Numbered from the stretch's first letter, positions 24,077 to 33,969 are shown. The stretch is DNA of 55,756 nt from an uncultured Phycisphaerae bacterium (GCA_937949545.1 CALEDR010000039.1:1-55756); one strand, 5' to 3'. Numbers and translations are program-made. Notes: generated from the sequence alone by a model not told the origin.

Positions 24077-26080
24077 CTAGGGTTTCAGCGTCAGCACCGT
24101 CAGCGAAAACGGAGCAAACTCGTACACAAATCGGCTCCCGACGCCGTCATATTCGCTTTCCTTTGGAACCACCTGATCCGGACGATCCAGCGTATTCTCG
24201 TCCTCGGCCCCGCCCCTAAGCACAACCACACGGGCCTTCGGGGAAAATGCCTTGCCTCCCTCCAGACGGATCTCCGCCAAAATCGACTGCTCCGAGGGAT
24301 TAACTGCCTTCAGATAGACCTTGCCATCCGCCTCTTCGGTCACCGACACATACAGCCGCTCTGAACCTTCCACCTTCACCTCACTCCTCAGATACCCCGC
24401 CCCTTTGTGCTGACTGAACAGTTTCTGCACATAATAATTCGGCGTTCCAAAGCAGGTCAGATTGTCAAACCAAATCAGATTCGGCTTCCACTGCCAGCCC
24501 TCCACATGCGCCGTCAGCGGCGCATACGCCGTCATCACAACCACATCCCCGTTTCGCTCCAGACCCGTCAGAAACGCCGCCTCCGCCAGGGCACATATCA
24601 GATTGTTGCGGTTTTCCGGACTGGCGACCCCGTGCGACATCGCCGCATATTCACCCACAAAAATCTTCGGCCCCTGCCGGTCATAGGAATCATAGTGATC
24701 GAGCAGTTCAAAAAACCGCGGATAGCGCCGGTAAAAATGCTCATCGACGATATCGGGCTTTAAAATTCGCCACTGAGACCAGAGATACGCAACCTCCGCC
24801 GGACCGTTGGGGAAAATCTCCGGCTCGGAACCGCAGCCGGCAATCAGCTTGATATCCGGATAGTTCGCACGGATGGCCTTTTCAAAAACCTTGTAGCGTT
24901 CGATATACTGCGGCCCCCACTGCTCATTGCCGATTCCGAGGTATTTGAGACCGAACGGTTCCGGATGGCCCATCTGAACCCGCACCCGCCCCCATGGGCT
25001 GTCGGCGGGCCCGTTGGCAAACTCAATCAAATCCAGGGCATCCTGAACGTACGGCCCGAGTTTATCCAGTGCGCAGACCTCACCGGAATTAAACTGACAG
25101 GCCATTCCGCAGTTGAGAATCGGAACAGGTTCCGCACCGATCTGTTCAGACAGCAGAAAATACTCAAAAAACCCCAGCCCGAATGACTGATAGTAATCCG
25201 GAGTCAGGCGATGCCGAAACTCCGTATTCCATCGATTAATCAGTGTTTGGCGGTCTCGAAGGTCCCCGATGGTGTTTTTCCACTGATAGCGAAGCGCCAG
25301 CGTCGAACCTTCGACAATGCATCCGCCCGGAAAACGCAGAAAGGCCGGCCGAACCTCCGCCAGCAGCTGCACCAAATCCTTCCGCAGTCCGGGAATCGGA
25401 CGGTCGGCCTGCCGAGCCGTATCAACCGGGAACAGTGAAATCATATCCAATTCGACCGTCCCCTTCGACATCGCCAGCACATTCAGTCTGGCCTTCGGCT
25501 CTGTAACGGCCGCTTTCATTGTAATCTGATAAAACGCCCAATCCGCCCCTTTGACCTCCAAGGACCCTTCAAGCACCTTGAGGTCTGAGGGAGATACGGC
25601 TTCAATCCGAAGCGGCATCGAGGCCCCGCTCGGAACCCGGGCAAAGACGGTAAAATAATACTCCCGGCCCTGATGAAGACCGATTCCCCGGAAGCCCTCG
25701 TTGGAGACCCCGAAACCCTTTCCGGATTCGTCCACGGTGATTCGCAGAGCACGGGCATCCGATTCTTTATATGGCTGTTTCGAAACGACGGCGGCCTCTC
25801 CTTGGGCCCCTTCCCGCCGGATGACAGTCCAGCCCATCATCGCATCCGGAAACTCGAACGAACGGTTCTTGACCTTCTCTTCATACAGCCCGCCGTCCGC
25901 CCCGAAATTGATGTCTTCAAAAAACAGCCCGTACATCATCGGGCTGATCGCATGCGTCGGCCGATCGGTATAAACCGTCACACTCGCCTGCCGCTGAGCC
26001 AGACAAAACACACCCATCCACAAGAACATCCCCGCGGCGGCCGCCCTGCCGCTATCTCGCATTCCCTTCCACGCTCTCAA
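24077..26080 (-). CDS. Secreted GH51 alpha-L-arabinofuranosidase
   Basis: The best ribosome site (GGAGGGAG) is 4-6 nt ahead of a TTG at 26080, giving 667 residues; an ATG at 26062 with closer GGAAGG is the alternative. A signal peptide (AAAAGMFLWMGVFCLAQ) is followed by the GH51 N-terminal strand (AISPMMYGLFFEDINFGADGG), a CBM4-like region and a TIM barrel. The acid/base Glu is in GIGNEQWG and the nucleophile Glu in FVGEYAA. The C-terminal beta-sandwich closes the protein. Expected activity is removal of alpha-L-arabinofuranosyl side chains. It is simpler than the second GH51 of the locus and has no dockerin, so the two enzymes may differ in location or substrate. Confidence 0.9.
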   Translation of the reverse strand: MRAWKGMRDSGRAAAAGMFLWMGVFCLAQRQASVTVYTDRPTHAISPMMYGLFFEDINFGADGGLYEEKVKNRSFEFPDAMMGWTVIRREGAQGEAAVVSKQPYKESDARALRITVDESGKGFGVSNEGFRGIGLHQGREYYFTVFARVPSGASMPLRIEAVSPSDLKVLEGSLEVKGADWAFYQITMKAAVTEPKARLNVLAMSKGTVELDMISLFPVDTARQADRPIPGLRKDLVQLLAEVRPAFLRFPGGCIVEGSTLALRYQWKNTIGDLRDRQTLINRWNTEFRHRLTPDYYQSFGLGFFEYFLLSEQIGAEPVPILNCGMACQFNSGEVCALDKLGPYVQDALDLIEFANGPADSPWGRVRVQMGHPEPFGLKYLGIGNEQWGPQYIERYKVFEKAIRANYPDIKLIAGCGSEPEIFPNGPAEVAYLWSQWRILKPDIVDEHFYRRYPRFFELLDHYDSYDRQGPKIFVGEYAAMSHGVASPENRNNLICALAEAAFLTGLERNGDVVVMTAYAPLTAHVEGWQWKPNLIWFDNLTCFGTPNYYVQKLFSQHKGAGYLRSEVKVEGSERLYVSVTEEADGKVYLKAVNPSEQSILAEIRLEGGKAFSPKARVVVLRGGAEDENTLDRPDQVVPKESEYDGVGSRFVYEFAPFSLTVLTLKP

Positions 26081-26146
26081 AGTCTCCCTCCGAAAAAGGT
26101 TCCCTGTTCTTTCCTTTCTCAACACGGCAAGAGGCACCAAGATCTA

Positions 26147-27013
<867 letters not shown>

Positions 27014-27073
27014 CTTTTCTTTCTCGCTTTTTGAATAAGGTTTCACGTTCCAGTTTGGCTTACAATTCGACGT

Positions 27074-28738
27074 TTATGGCTCCAATCGTAAAACCGGCGC
27101 CCCAAACAGGCACCAGTCTCCGTGCTCTTCATTGTAGCCGGCCGGCACCAGCTTGCCCGGATGCACAACCGCCGCCAGCGTCAGAAACCGGTCCTTGGGG
27201 TCCAGCGGCACAGAAATCCGGCAGAACTGCCCTTTCCCAACGGCCCTCTGAAAGAACCGGACCTTGCCGTCCACCAATACATACAAGTCGGACAGCCCAT
27301 ACTCCGGCGCCGTCGCAGAAATGCCTCCGACCGACTCAAAACCAAGAATGCGGATGCCTTTGAGGGCCTGACGCATCGACTCCAAATCAAAGGTAATCCC
27401 CTGATTGGCATGGATAAAGATCGCCGGACTTTCTGCATTCCCATAGGAAACGCCATTCAAAACCAGCCCGGGGCCGCCGCCGCCGAATGACTGCTGCGTT
27501 CCGTTGACAATGCTCACATAATAGTGACGGTTGGTCTTCGGACATTCCTCAAAAACATCTCCGCGGCTGGAAACAATCTGCGGCCCCTGAGAACTGTCCG
27601 GAACAAACACCCCATCAATAAACGGATGCCACTCCACCGTCCGGTACCGATTGTCCACAAACGGAAACCGGTCATAATAAAAAACATCCATTCGCATCCC
27701 CCGGGCATTGGCCGGGTCGATCCCGCACTCCAGACATCCCGTCCCCAGACCGTTGCCTCCCCCAACCATATCCGCCAGATTCAGGGTCCTTTGCCCCTTC
27801 CAGACCATCTGGGTTTTTGTGTCGATCCGCTGGGCAAAATGGACTTCTTTGAGAGCAATTTCCTCCACCGTCGCCCCGCCGTCACGAACCCGGCGAGCCT
27901 GACCAGCCTGCACAGAATACACATCCTGCTCCCCCCGCCCAGTCACCAGCGAGGTCCTTCCTTTGGTCACATGCAGCTCCACCGAACAGTCCACATTCGC
28001 CAGAACCCCGAACTCCGTGCCCAAATCCACAATCCTCATTCCATTGGCCAGAACCGTAAAACCAGACGCATAATCCGGAACCCGGGCATAAACCCGCCCG
28101 TACGCCAGCGAAAGCATATTGTCGGATTTGCAGACAAACTCCGCTGGTCCCTCAAGGACAGCCCTCGCCCCAGAGTAAAACTCAATCTCCAGGATCCCCG
28201 ACCGAAGAATTCGCGGCTCATCCGTATTGTACAGCAAATCCTGAATCTTCAGTCCTTCCTCTCCATTCTGCCACCTGGGCTCCACAGCCTCCGCTACAAA
28301 AGCCACCGGTTCCCGTTCCGGCAGAAACTTTACGGAGGCAAAAAAAACCACCAGCGCCGCCATCGAGGCCGCCAGGACCCACAGCGCCGCCTTCTGCCGG
28401 TCCGGACGAGATGCAGCCGTCCGGCGAACCGGTTCCTCCGCCGGTTCCTCTTCTTCCTCCGGCAGCTCGATGGAAGGAGCTATTCGCTCCTCCTCAGCAA
28501 ATATTTTCAGCAGATGGAACTGTTCATCAATTTCATCCTGGGTCCCCAGAGACGCCGACGGGATCACCGTGCTTTTGCGCAGTGCCGAAGCCACTAAATA
28601 AAAATCCATCGCATACCGCAGAGCGTCAGCATCGCCAGACAAAAACGCATTCAGACGCGCTATCTGTTCGCCCGTGGCCTCGTTCTCGAGAACCTGATAC
28701 AAAAGCACATCCAGTTCCTGACGCCGTACGTCTTCCAT
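27074..28738 (-). CDS. FecR-domain membrane protein, partner of the ECF sigma factor
   Basis: The ATG at 28738 (14 nt after the sigma stop) gives 554 residues. The N-terminal cytoplasmic part (about 1-115) begins with an anti-sigma-like helical region and ends in an acidic stretch (ELPEEEEEPAEEP). One membrane helix is at about 117-136. The periplasmic FecR domain (about 170-285) includes VDLGTEFGVLANVDCSVELHVTKG. The C-terminal part (about 330-554) resembles a NPCBM/jelly-roll domain and may bind sugar. This would let the protein sense an external glycan and release the sigma factor. It is inferred from layout; no experimental case is known to me for this exact architecture. Confidence 0.8.
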   Translation of the reverse strand: MEDVRRQELDVLLYQVLENEATGEQIARLNAFLSGDADALRYAMDFYLVASALRKSTVIPSASLGTQDEIDEQFHLLKIFAEEERIAPSIELPEEEEEPAEEPVRRTAASRPDRQKAALWVLAASMAALVVFFASVKFLPEREPVAFVAEAVEPRWQNGEEGLKIQDLLYNTDEPRILRSGILEIEFYSGARAVLEGPAEFVCKSDNMLSLAYGRVYARVPDYASGFTVLANGMRIVDLGTEFGVLANVDCSVELHVTKGRTSLVTGRGEQDVYSVQAGQARRVRDGGATVEEIALKEVHFAQRIDTKTQMVWKGQRTLNLADMVGGGNGLGTGCLECGIDPANARGMRMDVFYYDRFPFVDNRYRTVEWHPFIDGVFVPDSSQGPQIVSSRGDVFEECPKTNRHYYVSIVNGTQQSFGGGGPGLVLNGVSYGNAESPAIFIHANQGITFDLESMRQALKGIRILGFESVGGISATAPEYGLSDLYVLVDGKVRFFQRAVGKGQFCRISVPLDPKDRFLTLAAVVHPGKLVPAGYNEEHGDWCLFGAPVLRLEP

Positions 28739-28752
28739 CTGCTGTCCCCGTC

Positions 28753-29271
28753 TTAAGAATGCATCCGGACACACTGAACCAGCTGGCTGTGAATCCGGCT
28801 TAAAATCTTATACACATTTAGGACAGAAAGTCCCAAAAGAACGGCTATCTGTTTGGGTTTTAAATCCTGATAATAACGCAATTCAATAAACCGCCGACCG
28901 CGGGGGCTCAGCTCCTTAAGACACCGCTTAAGCTTCTCGAGCACTTCCTCGCCTTCCTTATCCAAATTTCGGCTGGCCGCCATCAGCTCATCAAACAGCC
29001 CGCTGTGCAAATCCACATGGACAGTTCGCTCGTTCCTCTTGCGGTATTCGAGGATCTTGTAATAGGCCACCTGAATCCCCCAGGCCACAAAATCCTCTAT
29101 CGGCCGGCAGTCTTCATATTTCTGCCACATCGTATGAACCGTCTCCTGCAGAATGTCATCCGCATCTTCAAAATTGCGGACAACGCTCAGAATAAACGCG
29201 TAAATCCGCATCTGCTTCTGCATCAGCAGGTTCAAAAACTCATCCGGCTTTACCTGGTCCTTTTTGTCCAC
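28753..29271 (-). CDS. ECF sigma factor (planctomycete/Verrucomicrobium subfamily)
   Basis: The 172-residue protein starts at a GTG (29271) with a weak ribosome site. Region 2 includes RNFEDADDILQETVHTMWQKYED. Region 4 includes LSPRGRRFIELRYYQDLKPKQIAVLLGLSVLNVYKILSRIHSQL with the helix-turn-helix. It is the first gene of a minus-strand run through FecR protein, pseudopilin, two GH51 enzymes and two lectin-like proteins. It probably directs transcription of this locus, and perhaps others, in response to the FecR partner. No clear ECF-type promoter motif was recognised upstream. Confidence 0.85.
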   Translation of the reverse strand: MDKKDQVKPDEFLNLLMQKQMRIYAFILSVVRNFEDADDILQETVHTMWQKYEDCRPIEDFVAWGIQVAYYKILEYRKRNERTVHVDLHSGLFDELMAASRNLDKEGEEVLEKLKRCLKELSPRGRRFIELRYYQDLKPKQIAVLLGLSVLNVYKILSRIHSQLVQCVRMHS

Positions 29272-29434
29272 TATATGCTCTATCGAACAATCTTTCCTTG
29301 TGTAGTGCCCGAAAATGGAAAAAATTAGACATCAAAAACACAAAAAATTGTAAGTTTTTTTAAAATCCAATTAAAAGAGGGCAATCTATGTCTTTATTGA
29401 GATGTATACCGGAAACTGAGTGTCATAAAAAAAG

Positions 29435-29509
29435 GGTGGAAGAAGGGATTCGAACCCTCGACCCTCAGAACCACAATCTGATGCTCTAACCAGCTGAGCT
29501 ACTTCCACC
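29435..29509 (-). tRNA. tRNA-His (anticodon GTG)
   Basis: The minus strand folds as a standard cloverleaf. The acceptor stem GTGGAAG/CTTCCAC has an extra G at -1 opposite the discriminator C, the hallmark of tRNA-His. The anticodon stem TCAGA/TCTGA encloses TTGTGGT, with anticodon GTG at 29472-29474, and the T arm is GAGGG-TTCGAAT-CCCTT. CCA is not encoded; the 3' end runs into a T tract that can serve as terminator. A good promoter lies at 29546-29574. Confidence 0.95.
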
Positions 29510-29545
29510 GCACACGCCGCCGAAAACCAGCGGACCGAAATTGCC

Positions 29546-29574
29546 ATCCTATCGAATGGAAGGCCGCTTGTCAA
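29546..29574 (-). promoter_or_regulatory. Promoter of tRNA-His
   Basis: On the minus strand, a perfect TTGACA (29569-29574) and TAGGAT (29546-29551) are separated by 17 nt. Transcription would start about 30 nt before the tRNA 5' end. Confidence 0.65.
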
Positions 29575-29625
29575 TCCCCTCGAAAAATCGCCTGGTTTTC
29601 CGGGTCTGTTTTTCTTTTTTGCGTC

Positions 29626-29653
29626 TTGCTTTACCCCCGATGTCCCGTATAAT
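29626..29653 (+). promoter_or_regulatory. Promoter of the PPi-phosphofructokinase gene
   Basis: TTGCTT (29626-29631) and a perfect TATAAT (29648-29653) are spaced 16 nt apart, about 50 nt before the ATG. It is divergent from the tRNA-His promoter. Confidence 0.55.
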
Positions 29654-29704
29654 TGTTCCCCCGATAGACCCAAAACAATCTGGTTGAAGAAAGGGGAAAA
29701 TTCG

Positions 29705-30910
29705 ATGGCAAACGCAGTAGTCAGTCAATCCGGCGGCCCTACGGGGGTCATCAACGCCTCGCTGGTCGGCGTGATTACGGAAGCAATCAAGCACAAAGAA
29801 ATCGACAATCTTTATGGGGCGGTCCACGCCGTTTCCGGCATTGTAAAAGAAGACTTTATCGACCTGAAAAAACTGTCCGTGGAAACCCTCCGCCGACTGG
29901 CCCTTTCGCCTTCGTCGGCTCTCGGCTCCAGCCGCGACAAGCCGGATGAGGAATACTGCAAAAAAATTCTCGATGTATTCCGCAAATACAATGTGGAGTA
30001 TTTCTACTACATCGGCGGCAACGACTCCGCCAACACCTGCTACATTATTAACAATATGGCCGAGAAGGTCGGCTATCAATTCCGGGCCTTTCACGTACCC
30101 AAGACCGTGGATAACGACCTGCTGGTGACCGATCACTGCCCGGGCTACGGCACCGCCGCCAAGTTTGTCGCCTGTGCCCTCATCGGTGATGATCTCGACA
30201 ACCGCGCCCTTCCGGGTATCAAAATCGATGTCATCATGGGCCGGCACGCCGGTTTCCTGACGGCCGCCTCCGTCCTCGGCAAGCAGCGGGATGACGACGG
30301 TCCGCATCTGGTTTATGTGCCCGAACGGCCGATTACGATGGACAAGTTCCTGGCCGATGTCGAGGCCGTCTATAAGAAGCTGGGCCGATGCGTCGTGGCC
30401 GTCAGCGAAGGCATCTGCGATACCGATCATGTCACCTGGACAGAGAAAATCGCCCAGACCGGCGAAAAGGACGCCCACGGCAACGTGCAGCTGTCCGGCA
30501 CCGGTGCGCTGGCCGACTTCCTGGCCGCTCAGGTGAAAACTAAACTGAAGGTCAAACGCGTCCGAGCCGACACCTTCGGATACCTGCAGCGCAGCTTTGC
30601 TGGCCTGCAGTCCGAAGTGGACCGGCAGGAAGCCGAAATGTGCGGGCGGATGGCCGTGCAGTACTCGATGAAGTACGACAACGGCTCTGTGGCGATGAAG
30701 CGAACCGGAAGCGGCAAGAACTACGGTGTGGAATACTTCCGCACCGAGCTGGCCAACGTGGCCGAAAAGACCAAATCCCTGCCGGATGAGTTTATCAATG
30801 CGGAAGGCAACGGGATTACCCAGGCCTTTGTCGAATACGCCCTCCCGCTGGTGGGTCAGCTGCCGCAGACTGAATATCTGGGCAATTACCCGCGAATCAA
30901 GAAAAAATAA
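29705..30910 (+). CDS. pfp: Pyrophosphate-dependent 6-phosphofructokinase
   Basis: The enzyme phosphorylates fructose 6-phosphate using pyrophosphate, reversibly, in glycolysis and gluconeogenesis. The ATG at 29705 has a GGGGA-type ribosome site and gives 401 residues; an upstream TTG at 29684 overlaps that site and is not used. Motifs are SQSGGPTGVINASL at the N-terminus, YYIGGNDSANT (Asp after GGN, where ATP enzymes have GGDGS with Gly) and HVPKTVDNDL. The Lys of PKTVDND and the Asp of GGNDS are the known determinants of PPi use. MGRHAGFLTAA and the GYLQRS segment complete the site. It is followed by a strong terminator, so it is probably monocistronic. Confidence 0.92.
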   Translation: MANAVVSQSGGPTGVINASLVGVITEAIKHKEIDNLYGAVHAVSGIVKEDFIDLKKLSVETLRRLALSPSSALGSSRDKPDEEYCKKILDVFRKYNVEYFYYIGGNDSANTCYIINNMAEKVGYQFRAFHVPKTVDNDLLVTDHCPGYGTAAKFVACALIGDDLDNRALPGIKIDVIMGRHAGFLTAASVLGKQRDDDGPHLVYVPERPITMDKFLADVEAVYKKLGRCVVAVSEGICDTDHVTWTEKIAQTGEKDAHGNVQLSGTGALADFLAAQVKTKLKVKRVRADTFGYLQRSFAGLQSEVDRQEAEMCGRMAVQYSMKYDNGSVAMKRTGSGKNYGVEYFRTELANVAEKTKSLPDEFINAEGNGITQAFVEYALPLVGQLPQTEYLGNYPRIKKK

Positions 30911-30930
30911 ATATTATTCTCAGTAAAACA

Positions 30931-30969
30931 AAAACGCCTGTCGGACTCATGTTCCGGCAGGCGTTTTTT
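30931..30969 (+). terminator. Rho-independent terminator after the phosphofructokinase gene
   Basis: ACGCCTGTCGG (30934-30944) pairs with CCGGCAGGCGT (30954-30964), with one G-T wobble, around a 9-nt loop. It is followed by a T run and preceded by an A run, so it may also act on the opposite strand. Confidence 0.85.
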
Positions 30970-31011
30970 AGCCAGGTTATTTTCTGCAATAATCGGTCTT
31001 GTATTCCGTGA

Positions 31012-31170
31012 TTACCGCCTCCACCCTGCTTTCCGTACCATCAGCGGCGGCATCTGCTCGGGCTTGACCCGATTCATATCCGGCTTTACACAGCTGCGTA
31101 AATTCGGATAAACTTTAATCTCATAATTGAGCATAAGCCAAGGTACCGGTTTCTTCTCCAAACGCTTCAT
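31012..31170 (-). CDS. Short hypothetical ORF (52 residues)
   Basis: The frame opens at an ATG at 31170 preceded by AGGGG (6-7 nt) and reads MKRLEKKPVPWLMLNYEIK, then VYPNLRSCVKPDMNRVKP and a basic end, closing at TAA 31012-31014. Composition looks protein-like, with K/R, P and aromatic residues spaced naturally. It overlaps another short frame (31121-31294) in a different phase. The two together may be the decayed or frameshifted remnant of one gene. I do not recognise a family. No neighbour suggests a role. Confidence 0.35.
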   Translation of the reverse strand: MKRLEKKPVPWLMLNYEIKVYPNLRSCVKPDMNRVKPEQMPPLMVRKAGWRR

Positions 31171-31294
31171 AGTCGGCCCCTATTTTGACGTTTCGGACTT
31201 CCTCCCTCTCATCGGCCGAATCTTTGCCCATCTTAACTGCCGCAATCAGAGTTTTCCCCTGTCCCCACACGCCCGATAATCGTATAATAAACAA
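31121..31294 (-). pseudogene. Short overlapping ORF, possible gene remnant
   Basis: This frame is open from a TTG at 31294 (a GTG at 31270 and an ATG at 31228 are inside it) to TGA at 31121-31123. The middle part (MGKDSADEREEVRNVKIGAD, then YEAFGEETGTLAYAQL) has the acidic/basic alternation of a folded protein. It is in the +1 phase relative to the 31012-31170 frame, and a single indel near 31130-31170 would join them. It has no clear ribosome site and runs toward the start of the plus-strand gene at 31316. Treat it as a candidate remnant only. Confidence 0.3.
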
Positions 31295-31315
31295 TGCCAA
31301 GAACAGGAGATGTTT

Positions 31316-32047
31316 ATGGATTTGATTTTACGTGAATCAAAAACTTCGGCACACTTCAGCATCAGTTATGTGCTCGCAGGCGGCTGGAATGCCGACCCGA
31401 GCGTCCAGATTGATTTTCAGAAAGCCCTGCTCGAAAACGGACTGGAGTTTTCCCAATCGCTGTTTTACAAAAACGGCTTTCAGCTTCGCCGAGAGCCGCC
31501 GTCTTCCCCGCTGCAAATCCTCCTCGAAAGTCCGGCGCCCCAGATTCACAATCTGAAGATTATTGCCCTGAATCCCAACTGCGATCTGGATTACTTCTGC
31601 CGGGAGGCGGAGGCCGTAACGGCTGCCTATCAGCAAATTTGGCCGGCTGAACAATACCAGCTCCTGAACACCAGCGCCCGCATCGACCATTTGTACAGCA
31701 CAAAGGTTCACGCCTTTCAATATCTGTGGGAAAATCGGCTCAATCAGTCGCCGGAGGATTTTAAGACATTAGGCGGACGGCCCGTGCACGGCGGCGGACT
31801 GCGCCTGCTGATTCCGCCTCACGCCGCCGAAGGACAGGAGCCGGTCACCATTGAACTGCGGGTCGAATCCTTCCTTCGCGAACCCCGCAAGCTTCTGGTG
31901 GAAACCGCCTTCACATGGCCCAAGCCGCGCGTCCTGACAGACAGGGAACGCTTTGACCCAAGACCTTATCTGGAAGCCGTCGAAAACTATGCAGCAACCG
32001 AGGTATGGAACTTTATCACCCACGGTTCCGGTCCAGCCGGCATATGA
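31316..32047 (+). CDS. Conserved-looking hypothetical protein
   Basis: The ATG at 31316 is 6 nt after AGGAG; an ATG at 31310 directly abuts that box and is unlikely to be used. The 243-residue protein is soluble in appearance, without signal peptide or membrane segment. Notable parts are QIDFQKALLENGLEFSQSL, the region IIALNPNCDLDYFCREAEAVT, and a C-terminal half with ELRVESFLREPRKLLVETAF, which resembles a beta-sheet scaffold seen in proteins that compare paired ligand-binding halves. I do not recognise the family. It converges with the methionine/folate gene (19-nt gap). Confidence 0.75.
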   Translation: MDLILRESKTSAHFSISYVLAGGWNADPSVQIDFQKALLENGLEFSQSLFYKNGFQLRREPPSSPLQILLESPAPQIHNLKIIALNPNCDLDYFCREAEAVTAAYQQIWPAEQYQLLNTSARIDHLYSTKVHAFQYLWENRLNQSPEDFKTLGGRPVHGGGLRLLIPPHAAEGQEPVTIELRVESFLREPRKLLVETAFTWPKPRVLTDRERFDPRPYLEAVENYAATEVWNFITHGSGPAGI

Positions 32048-32066
32048 AAAAAATGGACGCGGGATG

Positions 32067-33923
32067 TTACAGCTCCTGAATCGGAATCCGTCCCAGGGCC
32101 GCTAGGGCCATATCCACCTGTCCCAGCGGGGCACTGACAGCAAAGCCCGCCACGTGCGAGGCCAGCTGGGCAATCATTTCGTGAGCAATTTCCGCCCCGA
32201 TGCGGCGTCCCTCCTGGCGGGTTTTGGCTTTGGCCATGCGCTTCAGCAGCGCCTCCGGTACAACGACCCCCGGCACCTCATTGGCCATAAACTCGGCATT
32301 TTTATAACTGACAAACGGCCAGATGCCCGCCAGAATGGGGATGCGGCAGTTCTTCACCGCCGCCTGAAACGCAAAAAACATCTCCAAATCAAAGACCGGC
32401 TGCGTAATGGCATACTCCGCCCCGGCCTGCACCTTCAGCCGAAACCGGTCAATCTCCCGATGAATGTCCGAGGCAACCGGATTGGCACCAACACCGATAG
32501 TCAGCCCCAGCGGCTCCGGCAGAGGATTGCCCGCAATGTCAATCCCGCGGTTGAGATTCTGAACCACGCGGGTAAGGGCTATCGAATCCAAATCAAAAAC
32601 CGCCGTGGCATTGGGATAATCGCCCAGTTTGGGCGGGTCGCCCGTAATAATCAGTACATTCCGAAGACCGACGGCATACAGCCCCAGCAAATCGGACTGA
32701 AGGCCGATGAGATTTTTATCCCGGCAGCAGACGTGGAGAATCGTCTCAATTCCGACCTCTTGCTCAATCTTAACGGCCGTAACCATCGGACTGAGCCGGG
32801 CGCTGGCACGAGGGCCGTCCGGAATATTGACCGCATCAATCCCGTGCTGGGCACACAGGCGGGCCCGCTCGAGCACCCCGCGAAGGTCCACCCCGCGCGG
32901 CGGCGTCAATTCCACGCACACAATCGGCTGACCGGCAGCCAGTTTCGCCCCCAGTTTGGACCGTTCTTTGAGCAGTCTGGGCTCGACACCCGCGGGGGCG
33001 GATACTTCTACTCGGCTTGCAGACACGGACACGGCCGACGTCACCCGGTCCAGCGGACGGACAGCCTTGGCAATCTGACGAATATGTTCCGGCGTCGTGC
33101 CGCAGCAGCCCCCGATAATCCGCGCCCCGTTTTCGAAGAACCGCTTGGCATATTCCGCCATATACTCCGGTGTGCACATATACAGCATCCGTCCCTCCAC
33201 CTGCCGGGGCAAGCCTGCATTGGGCTGCACGGAAATCGGCTTGTCGGTAATGCCGCGAATCCGCTGGAGGGCCTCGAGCATATGAGAAGGCCCAACCGAG
33301 CAGTTCAGTCCGACCGCCGCTACCGCCGGATGCTGGGCGGCAGCCAAGAGGGCCTGTTCAATCGGGGTCCCGAAGACCGTCTGGGCATGTTCCAAACAAG
33401 TCATCTGTGCCAGAATCGGCAGCTCGCAGACGGACCGGACCGCCTCTACAGCAATCAGAAGTTCCGCTTCGCTGCTGAAGGTTTCCAGCAGAAAGAAATC
33501 CACTTCCCCTTCGAACAGCGCCCGCGTCTGTTCGGCAAAAACCTGATGGAGCATGGAGGTTAATTCCGGGTCCGGTACCGGAATATTCAGCCCGCTGGGA
33601 CCAATCGAGCCGGCCACCAAAACCTCCACGGGCACAGCGTCTTTGGCGATTTCCGCCGCCGTCTGGTTGATGGCCGCCGTCTTGTCCGCCAGCCCGAACC
33701 GCCCCAGTTTGATGCTGTTGGCGCCGAAGGTATTCGTTTCAATAAAATCACAGCCCGCCTGAACATAGGCCTGATGAATCTCCCGTATCCAGTCCGGCCG
33801 AGATAAATTGAGCTCCTCAAAGCAGGTGTTGACAAAGGCCCCCCGCTGATAGAGCATCGTCCCCATTGCCCCATCACCGATAACAATGCCTTCCCGAAGC
33901 CGCTGAATCAATCCTTTTTTCAT
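32067..33923 (-). CDS. Bifunctional homocysteine S-methyltransferase / methylenetetrahydrofolate reductase
   Basis: With the ATG at 33923 the protein has 618 residues. Residues about 1-300 form the homocysteine methyltransferase barrel, with IGDGAMGTMLYQRG and zinc ligands Cys208 (GLNCS) and Cys273-Cys274 (GGCCGTTPEH). Residues about 330-618 form an FAD-dependent MTHFR barrel (CVELTPPRGVDL, ITGDPPKLGDYPNATAVFDLDS, GVGANPVASD). This is the MetH-N-terminal-plus-MetF fusion known from several anaerobe and Gram-positive groups; without a cobalamin-binding domain the methyl donor needs a partner or another cofactor. There is no Shine-Dalgarno sequence, and the promoter sits so close that the mRNA may be almost leaderless. 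Confidence 0.92.
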   Translation of the reverse strand: MKKGLIQRLREGIVIGDGAMGTMLYQRGAFVNTCFEELNLSRPDWIREIHQAYVQAGCDFIETNTFGANSIKLGRFGLADKTAAINQTAAEIAKDAVPVEVLVAGSIGPSGLNIPVPDPELTSMLHQVFAEQTRALFEGEVDFFLLETFSSEAELLIAVEAVRSVCELPILAQMTCLEHAQTVFGTPIEQALLAAAQHPAVAAVGLNCSVGPSHMLEALQRIRGITDKPISVQPNAGLPRQVEGRMLYMCTPEYMAEYAKRFFENGARIIGGCCGTTPEHIRQIAKAVRPLDRVTSAVSVSASRVEVSAPAGVEPRLLKERSKLGAKLAAGQPIVCVELTPPRGVDLRGVLERARLCAQHGIDAVNIPDGPRASARLSPMVTAVKIEQEVGIETILHVCCRDKNLIGLQSDLLGLYAVGLRNVLIITGDPPKLGDYPNATAVFDLDSIALTRVVQNLNRGIDIAGNPLPEPLGLTIGVGANPVASDIHREIDRFRLKVQAGAEYAITQPVFDLEMFFAFQAAVKNCRIPILAGIWPFVSYKNAEFMANEVPGVVVPEALLKRMAKAKTRQEGRRIGAEIAHEMIAQLASHVAGFAVSAPLGQVDMALAALGRIPIQEL

Positions 33924-33940
33924 AATAATAGAAGTAATTA

Positions 33941-33969
33941 TATATACAAAATCTGACCCGTCTTGTAAA
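33941..33969 (-). promoter_or_regulatory. Promoter very close to the methyltransferase/MTHFR start codon
   Basis: On the minus strand, TTTACA (33964-33969) and TATATA (33941-33946) are spaced 17 nt apart. Only 17 nt separate the -10 box from the ATG, so the predicted 5' leader is about 10 nt and contains no ribosome-binding site. Confidence 0.45.

Noticed and set aside
29386-29673. Minus-strand 95-codon frame containing VAQLVRASDCGSEGRGFES
   Set aside because: This is a translation of the tRNA-His gene, a common artefact.
32154-33563. Plus-strand frame (469 codons) opposite the methyltransferase/MTHFR gene
   Set aside because: Arg/His-rich shadow; no start signals and no fold.
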